Part shown: in pieces, positions 1-7,261 of the stretch
Numbering within the stretch: the first letter of the stretch is position 1
Layout of the letters: each line of letters opens with the position of its first letter
NCBI GenBank assembly: GCA_001792465.1
Contig: MGGO01000008.1
Coordinates: 1 to 20,561, forward strand
Direction of reading: 5' to 3'
DNA from: Candidatus Woesebacteria bacterium RIFCSPHIGHO2_01_FULL_44_10
GTDB taxonomy: Bacteria > Patescibacteriota > Microgenomatia > UBA8517
DNA length: 20,561 bases
Translations under genes and position numbers: made by a program
Notes under the pieces: generated by a model
The model's input: the letters and a program-made list of their open reading frames with translations, nothing else
What the model was told of the DNA's origin: nothing
The model's database searches: none

Positions 1-42
1 TTCACATTGTAGAAGTCAGAGGTTCGAGTCCTCTCACGACCA
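1..42 (+). tRNA. tRNA-Val (CAC), 3' part
   Basis: The first 42 bases read as the 3' half of a tRNA cut by the window edge. The anticodon loop begins at base 1 (TTCACAT), giving anticodon CAC. The 3' anticodon strand TGTAG, a five-base variable region and a perfect T arm (AGAGG / CCTCT around TTCGAGT) follow. The acceptor strand CACGACC and discriminator A end at 42. The next bases are CTT, so CCA is not encoded. The 5' half is outside the window, so the acceptor and D stems cannot be checked. A coding sequence starts only three bases later. Confidence 0.85.
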
Positions 43-45
43 CTT

Positions 46-372
46 ATGACAGCAGAAATAAAACATCGAGAAATTGAAAGTGTTGAACCGGGATCTTTGG
101 CGTCTGAAAATGATGACTTTATTATTCACTATCAAGATGGGACGCAAGCGGAGCTATTCAATCATCTCGTAGCCGCGGTCTTGCAGTTTGAAAGTAACAA
201 TTTGTCCCAAAAAGATCAAGTTTTGGATCGGTTGGGTGAGGCTATTGCTCAGATAAAGATGGAAAATTTGGGATATCTCGAAGAATGCATTCAGGTTTGG
301 CAGGCAGGAAAAACGGCGGATATTGTGGGAGTTATCAAGCGTGCTCGCGATTCATACACTCCCGGAGTGTAA
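46..372 (+). CDS. hypothetical protein, 108 aa, directly behind tRNA-Val
   Basis: I do not recognise this protein. It is acidic and soluble, with no signal peptide or membrane segment. Its N-terminal part (FIIHYQDGTQAELFNH) looks like a short beta hairpin, and the rest (residues about 40-100) looks helical. The ATG at 46 lies three bases after the tRNA-Val 3' end with no room for a ribosome binding site, so translation would depend on a tRNA-mRNA co-transcript or a promoter upstream. The last four codons, T-P-G-V, and the stop lie inside a near-perfect 15-bp palindrome that also ends the unrelated HAD gene at 6496. The coding sequence itself looks normal; function unknown. Confidence 0.7.
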   Translation: MTAEIKHREIESVEPGSLASENDDFIIHYQDGTQAELFNHLVAAVLQFESNNLSQKDQVLDRLGEAIAQIKMENLGYLEECIQVWQAGKTADIVGVIKRARDSYTPGV

Positions 373-374
373 GT
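357..374 (+). repeat. 18-bp palindromic gene-end repeat, copy 1
   Basis: CACTCCCGGAGTGTAAGT covers the last codons and the TAA stop of the 108-aa gene. The core ACACTCC-C-GGAGTGT is an inverted repeat with one central base. The same 18 bases occur once more on the opposite strand at 6494-6511, again as the last codons and stop of a gene. RNA could form a six-pair hairpin with a CCG loop, but no T tract follows, so a classic terminator is not indicated. Confidence 0.7.
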
Positions 375-377
375 CGC

Positions 378-407
378 TTGACGAGACGCACTCGCTGGTT
401 CTAAACT
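378..407 (+). promoter_or_regulatory. promoter for the gene at 414
   Basis: TTGACG at 378-383 and TAAACT at 402-407 are separated by 18 bases. The expected transcription start falls about six bases further on, at the GTG at 414, so the mRNA would be leaderless. This supports that GTG as the start. Confidence 0.5.
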
Positions 408-413
408 GAAATT

Positions 414-1031
414 GTGGCGATTGAGTTTGTTAAAGTCCAGCAGCCGAAAACCGACCTGCGGAAAGAAGAACCGCCGATGGTTGACGTTAAGGTTGCCAAC
501 CCCATTACTTACCTTAAAAGTTGGTGGAAGAAAATTATTGGCAATGAGGGCATGGAACTGCGGATTCGTATCAAACCCCTGACCGCCATTGCCATTTCTT
601 TAATAGTAGTCACGGTTGCTTTTGGCATCGGAAAGTTTGTTTTACCTTTTAAGATTCCGTTTTTTGAATATTCCTCAAAATATGAACCCTCACCGACGCC
701 GGATATAACTTATGAAGCTGGTTTTATCGGAACGATGAGAGTCTCCGGGGCCAAATATTTTTTGTTCACCTCAGCTTCGGAGTCAATTAACCTGCAAGTA
801 CCGGAAAGAGTTGATCTCTCAAAGTTAATTGGTTTGAGGGTTTTTGCTACAGGCAGATTTAATTCTATTACAAATACATTACTTGTGGCTAATGCTAAAG
901 ATTTAGAAATCTTGGCTGCTTCCCCGAGCCCAATTCCAACTACCACTCCAGGACCTACTTCCAGTGCGACCCCGGAGATAACACCGACACCCGAGTCTAC
1001 TAGTTCGGCTTCCCCCTCACCCACGCCCTAG
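414..1031 (+). CDS. membrane-anchored protein with small beta domain and Pro/Ser/Thr tail
   Basis: A 205-residue protein. Residues 1-50 are polar and basic with WWKK just before the membrane. One hydrophobic helix (about residues 57-77) follows, then a beta-rich domain of about 75 residues (GFIGTMRVSGAKYFLFTS ... GLRVFATGRFN), whose pattern resembles an OB-like barrel. The tail, from about residue 170, is almost only Pro, Ser and Thr. The layout suggests a type II membrane protein with an extracellular domain and a flexible stalk. GTG at 414 fits the promoter at 378-407. The gene ends in CTAG, where its TAG overlaps the TAG of the convergent peptidase gene. Function unknown; the OB likeness is an inference. 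Confidence 0.75.
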   Translation: MAIEFVKVQQPKTDLRKEEPPMVDVKVANPITYLKSWWKKIIGNEGMELRIRIKPLTAIAISLIVVTVAFGIGKFVLPFKIPFFEYSSKYEPSPTPDITYEAGFIGTMRVSGAKYFLFTSASESINLQVPERVDLSKLIGLRVFATGRFNSITNTLLVANAKDLEILAASPSPIPTTTPGPTSSATPEITPTPESTSSASPSPTP

Positions 1032-2809
1032 ATCGAATTTAGAAGTGTCCGCAGCTCTTCGCGTAGAATTTCCGAAAATTCGGTATCAATTAGACGGGGT
1101 GTAAAATAATCAAGATACCGCAGGGCAATTTCCAGATAATGGCGTGAGTATTTGTGCCAGCGCGGTGGCATCTGATTAAAGCGCTGAGCCGTAGCTACCA
1201 ATTTGCGCAAGGATTTGTATAGAGCTCGGTTGGTAATCAAACCGTCTTGCCAGGCGGCCTCGATTTCAGCAATGACACTTTCAAAGCTGACTTCTTCATC
1301 AATCCCATTTTCCTCACCCAGACTGGCCCGAAACGTATCTTGGCCGCTGGCATAGCCGTCTTGAGAATCTTGGTGGACCTCGCCTTCTCGGTTATAAAAA
1401 TAGCTATCGAGTTGATAAAAACCATTGCCGTTAATTTGAATTTCGTACTCGCCATTGGGTGGTTGAGGTAGAAGAAAAACATTCAGCGGCTGGCCATTAT
1501 CTGCTCCACCGTCAATATCATCTTCCAATGGTGCCTCAATTGCGCTCTCGCCAACTGGGTGGCCATCAGCATCAAAAACGTTAATTACAAAACCCTCGTT
1601 AACTACAAGCATGAGGTATGAGAGGTCGGTTGAAGAGAGGGTATAAGAATAAAGGTTTTGGTAAGCGCCACCATGGTCGGCTTCGACTTGGGATAAAAGC
1701 GTGTTGGTTGCTGAAGCTGGGTCATTAACCGCGAAATTAGCTCCCTCGGCTCCGATAGCGACGCCAAAGTGCCCCGGGACTTTGAAAATCGGTGGCCGGG
1801 CAGCTTCAAGCTCACTGGTGAGAAGTGTGTCATCAGCACCATAGCGCAAAAATTCGAGCGCTTCGCCAGCGGTATTGCGGTTTTCCTCGGTGTAGCGGGA
1901 AATCGCTAGCCAGTTGGCCAGACCGTTTCTTAAATAACCATCCGGTTGGCTATTAAGCCAAGTATTTAATTCACCAGGGCTGATTGGAAAACCGTAGTAT
2001 TGCAAAATCATTGCTGCTGAAGTTAAGACGCACCCCCACCGCTCAATTGTCGCCGCCCCCGGCGCCCACATGCTCGCCGCATCATACTCCTCCAGTCCCC
2101 AAAGAGGATCGTACTGCTTCAGATCGGGGACAGGGAGAATATTGTCTGGTGCAAGTGACGTAACTTTAAAGTTATCAAACCAAACCTCTGAAGATGAATT
2201 TGCTCCAGTGCTTGCTCGTAGACCGGCGCTATAATTCTCCAAGAAGTAGTTACTAATATTCGCAGTCATTATTAAGGAGCCGTTTATATAAACTTTTACT
2301 TGATCTAAATCTACATCGATTGCAAAGTCGTAAGTGCCGTTGTCGTCAAAAACATAAGGTGCGTAAAAGTCTGGTTGGGGGTTAAAACTTCCTACTACAC
2401 GCTCAAGGTATAAATTATTTCCAATGGTATGTAAACCATACCAATTATTAAGATCTTTAAATTTGAAAAGGATGTTTCTATCCATATTCTTTGATGTTAT
2501 TTTCATTCTTACCTCGTATCTGTATGGAATGTTTTCTGGGATTATAAGAGAATTTGGAGTAATATGTGTTTTGCAAAAGGAACTATTATTGAACTTAATC
2601 TCAAGTCCGTTGTTTATCCAGTTCCATGAAGCGGGTTGTCCGTTATAATTACATGTATTATTAATTAAGTTCCAACCATTGAAACCGCTGTCAAAGTTAT
2701 CCTCGAATAAAACACTTTCAGCAAATACTTGTTTGCCTGAGGCTGTAAAGAGACACAAAACTAAGAGGACCACTAACAAAAATTTGGAGGAATTATATTG
2801 CTTAAACAC
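1028..2809 (-). CDS. secreted C39-like cysteine peptidase with N-terminal jelly-roll domain
   Basis: A 593-residue exported protein. Residues 1-30 are a signal peptide (KFLLVVLLVLCLFTASG, cleavage near VFA-ES). Residues 32-218 look like a LamG/concanavalin-like sandwich (DNFDSGFNGW ... VWFDNFKV). Residues 225-405 match the C39_2 papain-like fold: VPDLKQYDPLWG at the start, Cys260 in WGCVLTSAAMIL, His347 in GHFGVAIG and Asp363 in VNDP, the expected triad. A beta segment (about 405-480) follows, and then a helical C-terminus (about 505-590, ITNRALYKSLRKL ... YLEIALRYL) that resembles FIMAH-type helices. The likely role is cleaving peptides at or outside the envelope. The start is GTG, since no earlier Met exists before residue 109. 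Base composition changes sharply near 2150, between the two main domains. Confidence 0.85.
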   Translation of the reverse strand: MFKQYNSSKFLLVVLLVLCLFTASGKQVFAESVLFEDNFDSGFNGWNLINNTCNYNGQPASWNWINNGLEIKFNNSSFCKTHITPNSLIIPENIPYRYEVRMKITSKNMDRNILFKFKDLNNWYGLHTIGNNLYLERVVGSFNPQPDFYAPYVFDDNGTYDFAIDVDLDQVKVYINGSLIMTANISNYFLENYSAGLRASTGANSSSEVWFDNFKVTSLAPDNILPVPDLKQYDPLWGLEEYDAASMWAPGAATIERWGCVLTSAAMILQYYGFPISPGELNTWLNSQPDGYLRNGLANWLAISRYTEENRNTAGEALEFLRYGADDTLLTSELEAARPPIFKVPGHFGVAIGAEGANFAVNDPASATNTLLSQVEADHGGAYQNLYSYTLSSTDLSYLMLVVNEGFVINVFDADGHPVGESAIEAPLEDDIDGGADNGQPLNVFLLPQPPNGEYEIQINGNGFYQLDSYFYNREGEVHQDSQDGYASGQDTFRASLGEENGIDEEVSFESVIAEIEAAWQDGLITNRALYKSLRKLVATAQRFNQMPPRWHKYSRHYLEIALRYLDYFTPRLIDTEFSEILREELRTLLNSI

Positions 2810-2839
2810 CGAATGGTTAAGTTTATTATTTAACTAATC

Positions 2840-2845
2840 TATAAT
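2840..2845 (+). promoter_or_regulatory. -10 box for the methyltransferase gene
   Basis: TATAAT at 2840-2845 lies in the 47-base gap between divergent genes. It is too close to GTG 2848 for that codon to be transcribed, and it favours ATG 2857 (11 bases downstream) as the start. No convincing -35 box is visible. Confidence 0.4.
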
Positions 2846-2856
2846 ATGTGTCAACT

Positions 2857-3615
2857 ATGGATTTTGATGAAAGGATGATACCCGATATAAGTAGTAATTA
2901 CTTGTTCCAAGAAGCCCTATCCAGATATGTTTTTGCCTCCAAACTTATAAAGAAAAATTTTAAAGTTCTGGATGTTGGCTGTGGTACGGGTTACGGAACT
3001 GAACTGCTGGCAGAAAAGGTAATAGTAGTTGGAGTAGATAGTAATAACGAAACATTAACATACGCTAGAAATCATTATCTCAGACCTACTTTTAAAAAAG
3101 GTAACGCAGAAAAGTTGCCTTTTAAAGATGGAGAGTTTGATATGGTCGTATCTTATGAAGTTATCGAACACTTAAAAAAGCCAGAAAGCTTCTTGAAAGA
3201 AATAAAAAGAGTTTTAGTTAAGAATGGCATTTTTACTCTTTCTACTCCAAATGTAAACTTTCCTCATGTTACAACGAGCCCATATCATAAAAGAGAGTAT
3301 AAAAAATTTGAGCTGGTAAAATTGCTGAGAGAGCATTTTAGAAAAGTTGAAATTTACGGGCAGAAGAAGAACAAAAAAGCTCAAGAGGCATTTGTGGAAT
3401 TTTTAAGATCTCAAGATGTCAGGCAGAAGATAGTTGATTCTGATAGATTAGGTATTAGAAAATTGATGCCAAGGGGGCTGAAAGAGCTAATTTGGAGATA
3501 TTTTGGAAGTTTTTATGGCCGATCCGCCCAGGATAAATTATCCACTCTGGACTTTCCAATCACAAAGGTAATTACAAAAGATACGGAGTATTTTATAGCT
3601 GTATGCAAAAAATAA
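2857..3615 (+). CDS. SAM-dependent class I methyltransferase
   Basis: About 252 residues (255 if GTG 2848 is used). The Rossmann-type SAM-binding core is clear: motif I VLDVGCGTGYGTELL near residues 37-51, an acidic motif II (VVGVDSN), and the Methyltransf_11 pattern VVSYEVIEHLKKPESFLKE followed by LSTPN. It transfers a methyl group from S-adenosylmethionine to an unknown acceptor, most likely a sugar or lipid-linked glycan given the glycosyltransferases behind it. The C-terminal 90 residues are lysine-rich and have no motif I know. It overlaps the next gene by 13 bases, which indicates an operon. The gene is distinctly AT-rich compared with the flippase downstream, a sign of separate origin. 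Confidence 0.85.
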   Translation: MDFDERMIPDISSNYLFQEALSRYVFASKLIKKNFKVLDVGCGTGYGTELLAEKVIVVGVDSNNETLTYARNHYLRPTFKKGNAEKLPFKDGEFDMVVSYEVIEHLKKPESFLKEIKRVLVKNGIFTLSTPNVNFPHVTTSPYHKREYKKFELVKLLREHFRKVEIYGQKKNKKAQEAFVEFLRSQDVRQKIVDSDRLGIRKLMPRGLKELIWRYFGSFYGRSAQDKLSTLDFPITKVITKDTEYFIAVCKK

Positions 3616-4352
3616 AAGTTACAATAGTTATTGTTTTTTATAGAGATAAAAACAAACTACTTAAATGCTTAACAAGCATTAAAAAATCAAATATAAAATT
3701 AGGGTACGAGATTATTGTCGTTAATAATAGTGCAGAATCTTTGAATCTCCGAGGCGTTAAACATATTAAAGCTTCAAAAAACTTGGGTTACGGTGCTGGG
3801 AATAATTTAGGGATTAAGAGTGCTAATGGTGAATATATTTTTGTATTAAATCCAGATACTGAAATATTACCGAGATCTATTGATAAATTGGTTAATTTCT
3901 TAAATCAAAACAAAAAGGTGGCAGTTGTAGCTCCTATTTTATTGGACAGCCAGGGAAAACCCTTTTCTCAAATTGATGATAAGGAGCTTACTCCAACCAG
4001 AGCGCTTTTTACACTTTCCTTCTTGGGTAAGTTTTTTTTGAAGTTGACGCCTGCAACGACAACGCAAAAGGTAGACGCCGTGCAAGGGAGTGCATTTATG
4101 ATCAGGAAAAAAGTTTTCGTGGAAGCCGATGGGTTTGACGAGAACCTGTTTTTGTTTTTTGAGGAAAATGATCTGGCAAAACGAGTAAGAGCTCTTGGTT
4201 ATCAGATATTTGTAAACCCTGATTCTAAAGTTATCCATTACTGGAGGAAGAATCCGAAACTTAAAAAATATTTTAATAAGTCTCGATTTTATTACTTCAA
4301 AAAACATTATGGATTAATTTGGGCATTAATTATCGAATTAGTTACGGGATAA
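3603..4352 (+). CDS. GT2 family glycosyltransferase (WbbL/rhamnosyltransferase-like)
   Basis: A 249-residue GT-A fold enzyme. It has an N-terminal nucleotide-sugar strand (VTIVIVFYRDKNKL), NLGYGAGNNLGI near residues 61-71, the DxD-equivalent in LNPDTE (82-87), QGSAFMIRKK (161-170) and the acceptor-side acidic motif FLFFEENDLAKR (183-194). This order is typical of WbbL-type GT2 enzymes that add rhamnose or a related sugar to a lipid-linked glycan on the cytoplasmic face. There are no membrane helices. It starts 13 bases before the methyltransferase stop and has no Shine-Dalgarno, so translation is probably coupled. It is very AT-rich like the gene before it. The sugar donor and acceptor cannot be read from the sequence. 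Confidence 0.85.
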   Translation: MQKIKVTIVIVFYRDKNKLLKCLTSIKKSNIKLGYEIIVVNNSAESLNLRGVKHIKASKNLGYGAGNNLGIKSANGEYIFVLNPDTEILPRSIDKLVNFLNQNKKVAVVAPILLDSQGKPFSQIDDKELTPTRALFTLSFLGKFFLKLTPATTTQKVDAVQGSAFMIRKKVFVEADGFDENLFLFFEENDLAKRVRALGYQIFVNPDSKVIHYWRKNPKLKKYFNKSRFYYFKKHYGLIWALIIELVTG

Positions 4353-4362
4353 GATATTAGAA

Positions 4363-5280
4363 ATGAAAATATCGGTGGTTATAACAGTGAGGGATGAGGA
4401 ACATAGTATTGCTGCTTTGTTGGGTTCGTTGTTTGGGCAGACGAGAAAGCCGGAGGAAATAATAATTATTGACGGGGGATCAGCGGATAAAACAGTTGAG
4501 ATTATCCGGCATTTTCAGAAGAAGGACAGCCGGATTAGGCTCTTGGTTGAAAAATGTTCGCGGGGGAGGGGAAGAAACCTGGGAGTAGAACTTGCTCGAA
4601 ATGAGATTATTGCCATGACTGATGCGGGGTGTGTGGCCAAGAAAAATTGGCTCAAGAAATTAACTCAACCTTTTGAAACGGGTGAGGTTGATTTGGTGGC
4701 TGGTTTCTACAAAATGACAGGTGAGACGCCTTTGCAAAAAGCAATGGCTGCTTTCTTAGGGGTCGGACCCTCAAGTTTTGACATAAAGTTTTTACCCGCA
4801 ACAAGATCAGTTGCATTTACCAAGGAGCTTTGGGAGAGGATTGGTGAATTTCCGGAAGGTATAAATACTGCTGAGGATACAGTTTTTAATCATAAAGCTA
4901 TTGAGGTAGGAGCAAGAATTGCCCGGGTTCGAAATGCTAGGGTAGAGTGGAAGATGCCTGAAACAGTTCAAGAATTTCAGTCTAAGATTTATGAATATGC
5001 AAAAGGTGATGTCAGATCGGGAATCTGGTGGAATTCAGAAAAGAAATTTAAGTCGCACAATGTAAAAGTTTTATTGGTTTTTGCAAGATACTTGACTGGA
5101 TTAATCGTGTTGGTTTTGGGAATATTAGGGCATTGGTACTTATTTGTCTATTTGTTTATTGGATTATTTATTTATTGCCTTCGTGCTTTTCGCAAAGCTG
5201 GGTTCTGGGGCATTGTTTTGCAGTTTGTCTCCGACGTTGCCGTGATGCGAGGCTTTGTTGCTGGTATACTAAAAAAATGA
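4363..5280 (+). CDS. membrane-associated GT2 family glycosyltransferase
   Basis: A 305-residue enzyme. Its GT-A domain has ISVVITVRDEEHSIAALL (3-20), IIIIDGGSADKT (33-44), the metal-binding TDAGC (86-90) and the downstream acidic motif NTAEDTVF. Residues about 237-300 form two or three hydrophobic helices that would hold it at the membrane, close to a lipid-linked acceptor. It lies ten bases behind the previous glycosyltransferase, and its TGA stop overlaps the ATG of the flippase gene (ATGA). It probably extends the same polysaccharide. Exact sugar specificity is not visible. Confidence 0.85.
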   Translation: MKISVVITVRDEEHSIAALLGSLFGQTRKPEEIIIIDGGSADKTVEIIRHFQKKDSRIRLLVEKCSRGRGRNLGVELARNEIIAMTDAGCVAKKNWLKKLTQPFETGEVDLVAGFYKMTGETPLQKAMAAFLGVGPSSFDIKFLPATRSVAFTKELWERIGEFPEGINTAEDTVFNHKAIEVGARIARVRNARVEWKMPETVQEFQSKIYEYAKGDVRSGIWWNSEKKFKSHNVKVLLVFARYLTGLIVLVLGILGHWYLFVYLFIGLFIYCLRAFRKAGFWGIVLQFVSDVAVMRGFVAGILKK

Positions 5281-6494
5281 GTTACGTTAGAGAAACTGCA
5301 AGGGGGTTTGGGTGGATGGGGGGGTTTCGGGTGGCCAGCCGTTTGGTGGCTTTGTTGCGTACAGTTATCTTGGCTCGGATTCTTCTACCGGCTCAATTTG
5401 GATTATATGGTATTGCTACTTTAGTTCTAGCTTTCCTGGAAGTTTTTACTGAAACGGGGATTAATGTCTTTCTGATTCAACAAAAGGAAAACTTAGAAAA
5501 ATACATCGACACGGCCTGGCTGGTCTCAATTGCCCGAGGATTTTTAATTGCTCTTTTAATTTTAGTCTGCGCGCCTTTGGTAGTACGGTTTTTTAACGCT
5601 CCCGGGGCCCTTAACTTGGTTTTGCTTATCAGTTTGGTTTCAGCAATTCGTGGTTTTATAAGCCCCGCTCGGGTTAAATTTCAAAAGGAGCTGGAGTTTG
5701 GCAAAGAGTTTTGGATTCGGATGGCCATCTTTACTTTTGACTCGGCCGTTGCCATAGTTGTGGCTTTAACAACCCGTACTCCGGCTTCTTTGGTTTGGGG
5801 CTTAATTGCCGGAAGCGTGCTGGAAGTTATTTTGACCCATGCTTTGATACGCCCCCGGCCAAAGTTGGCTTTTGAATCTGAAACCTTCAAAAAAATTGTT
5901 TCCAGAGGCAAATGGTTAACTGGAGCTGGGATTTTTGAATATCTTTTCCGCCAAGGGGATGACATTGTTGTTGGCCGGTTTTTGGGAGAAACAAGTCTTG
6001 GGTTTTATCAAATGGCCTACAAAGTGGCAACCCTACCCGTAACAGAGGTGGCTGATGTTTTTGGCAAGGTAACGCTACCGATTTATGCCAAAATTTCCGA
6101 AAGTAAGAAAGAATTGAAAGATGCTCTTGTCAAAACAACCCTTGCCACGGCCGCTTTAGTTTTACCTGGTGGGCTGGTTCTAGTTATTTTTACCAAACTG
6201 GCAGTGACGATTGTTTTGGGTGAGGTTTGGTTGCCGATTGTGCCTGTTTTGAAAGTTTTGGTTATTTATGCCATTACCCGGGCTTTGGTTAATCCGGCCC
6301 GAACGGTTTTTCTGGCGGTCAAAAAGCAGGAATATTTAACCACCGTGACTTTTGTAAGCATTGTTGCTCTGGCAGTGGCAATTTTTCCTTTAGCCCGGCT
6401 TTATGGGTTGGTGGGGATAGGTCTAGCCACAATCATCGCCTCCCTGGCCTCAGTTCCATTAGTTGTTTATTATACGGTGAAAATTTTTAAGTAA
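5277..6494 (+). CDS. Wzx-type polysaccharide flippase (MOP superfamily)
   Basis: About 405 residues and 10-12 hydrophobic helices. The opening (FGWMGGFRVASRLVALLRTVILARILLPAQFGLYGIATLVL) is the usual start of the WzxC/TuaB-like polysaccharide exporters. It moves lipid-linked repeat units across the cytoplasmic membrane. The open frame reaches back to 5133, but the homology starts at ATG 5277, which overlaps the preceding TGA. An extended -10 (TGGTATACT, 5262-5270) ends six bases before this ATG, so an additional leaderless promoter is possible. Together with the GT2 enzymes and the ligase at 8709 it forms a Wzx/Wzy-style pathway. It is slightly shorter than typical 450-500-residue family members. 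Composition is closer to the rest of the window than to the two AT-rich genes upstream. Confidence 0.88.
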   Translation: MSYVRETARGFGWMGGFRVASRLVALLRTVILARILLPAQFGLYGIATLVLAFLEVFTETGINVFLIQQKENLEKYIDTAWLVSIARGFLIALLILVCAPLVVRFFNAPGALNLVLLISLVSAIRGFISPARVKFQKELEFGKEFWIRMAIFTFDSAVAIVVALTTRTPASLVWGLIAGSVLEVILTHALIRPRPKLAFESETFKKIVSRGKWLTGAGIFEYLFRQGDDIVVGRFLGETSLGFYQMAYKVATLPVTEVADVFGKVTLPIYAKISESKKELKDALVKTTLATAALVLPGGLVLVIFTKLAVTIVLGEVWLPIVPVLKVLVIYAITRALVNPARTVFLAVKKQEYLTTVTFVSIVALAVAIFPLARLYGLVGIGLATIIASLASVPLVVYYTVKIFK

Positions 6495-6511
6495 CTTACA
6501 CTCCGGGAGTG
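6494..6511 (-). repeat. 18-bp palindromic gene-end repeat, copy 2
   Basis: Read on the - strand this is CACTCCCGGAGTGTAAGT, identical to 357-374. It contains the codons C-terminal to T of T-P-G-V and the stop of the HAD gene. The arms here are six pairs, since the next base pair is lost. It sits in the convergent junction with the flippase gene. Confidence 0.7.
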
Positions 6512-7152
6512 AAAGTATTTTTAATGGCCACTGGGAGACCTTTGAGAGAATTAACGTATTTTATTCCCTCGTTCTCAAACTCTTTAGAAGTCGTAGTTCC
6601 ATGAGTTATACCAATAAAATTTAGGCCTGCACCCCTTGCGGCTAAGTAATCCTTTATAGAATCTCCAATGTAAAAAATGTTGGATCTGCGAATTTTATAT
6701 TTATTCAACTTTGCCAAAATCGGGTCAAAAACTTTCGGGTCTGGTTTATGAACATTTGTGTCTTCCGCTGTTTGTATATAAAAAAATTTTTTGATGGGGA
6801 AACCAAGCATTGTTAGATCGTCAGTTACTAATTTACGGTTACTCGCAGTTAGAATTCCAACGAGATAGTTTTTTAGTAGTTTATTTACAGTTTTCACACT
6901 ATCTGCATGGGCCCGCATTGGGAACTCGTTGGTAACGCTAAAATAATGTTTTTGCAGGTTCTCGTAAGAATCGACCTTTTTAAAAGTGCCGGTTAGCATT
7001 TCTTGAAACGGCCTGCCCCAATATTGTCTTATGTGCTCTTCGTCAACATCTAGATTATAATATCGTTTGGCTGTTTCTTTTAAGGCGTCCCATTTTGATT
7101 GTCTTGTTTTTACCAAAGTATCATCATAATCGAATATAATTGTTTTCTTCAT
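6496..7152 (-). CDS. HAD superfamily hydrolase (phosphoglycolate phosphatase-like)
   Basis: A 218-residue haloacid dehalogenase-type phosphatase. Motif I FDYDDT gives nucleophile Asp8 and acid/base Asp10. Motif II is LTAS (Thr102), motif III Lys136 in HKPDP, and motif IV YIGDSIKD (Asp164, Asp168). The alpha-helical cap lies between residues 15 and 85, as in class I cap enzymes such as phosphoglycolate phosphatase. The substrate is probably a small phosphorylated metabolite, but the sequence does not say which. It is convergent with the flippase gene, one base apart, and ends in the palindromic TPGV repeat. The start ATG has an extended -10 (TGTTAAAAT) six bases upstream, which predicts a leaderless mRNA. 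It opens the accessory island that splits the polysaccharide cluster. Confidence 0.88.
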   Translation of the reverse strand: MKKTIIFDYDDTLVKTRQSKWDALKETAKRYYNLDVDEEHIRQYWGRPFQEMLTGTFKKVDSYENLQKHYFSVTNEFPMRAHADSVKTVNKLLKNYLVGILTASNRKLVTDDLTMLGFPIKKFFYIQTAEDTNVHKPDPKVFDPILAKLNKYKIRRSNIFYIGDSIKDYLAARGAGLNFIGITHGTTTSKEFENEGIKYVNSLKGLPVAIKNTFTPGV

Positions 7153-7158
7153 TCTATA

Positions 7159-7167
7159 ATTTTAACA
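7159..7167 (-). promoter_or_regulatory. extended -10 of the HAD gene
   Basis: On the - strand TGTTAAAAT (TGn plus TAAAAT) ends six bases before the ATG at 7152. This is the spacing seen at several other starts in the window and implies a leaderless transcript. Confidence 0.5.
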
Positions 7168-7198
7168 GAAAGTGGGGGTGTGATAAACTTTGGGAAGC

Positions 7199-7261
7199 AT
7201 GGCCTTAAAAAAAATTCAGACCGAGGCGGATAAATGGGTTGGTCAGTGGAAGGTGGGATAG
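7199..7261 (+). pseudogene. N-terminal stub of a MazG-like pyrophosphohydrolase gene
   Basis: An ATG opens a 20-codon frame, MALKKIQTEADKWVGQWKVG, followed by TAG. The pattern (LKxIQxExDxWVxQW, then Gly and an expected aromatic) matches the first helix of small MazG-type nucleotide pyrophosphohydrolases, whose conserved E-E-x-x-E motifs would come later. Nothing of those motifs follows. Instead the stub ends exactly where the tail of the opposite-strand ASCH gene begins (stop at 7262). I read it as a deletion that joined two genes end to end. The assignment rests on one short helix, so it is tentative. Confidence 0.4.

Noticed and set aside
357..374. The palindrome as a rho-independent terminator
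   Set aside because: The possible hairpin has only six pairs and a three-base loop and is not followed by a T tract at either copy.
5133..5276. N-terminal extension of the flippase frame by 48 codons
   Set aside because: It lies entirely within the preceding glycosyltransferase in another frame and is Cys-rich and atypical; the homology begins at ATG 5277.
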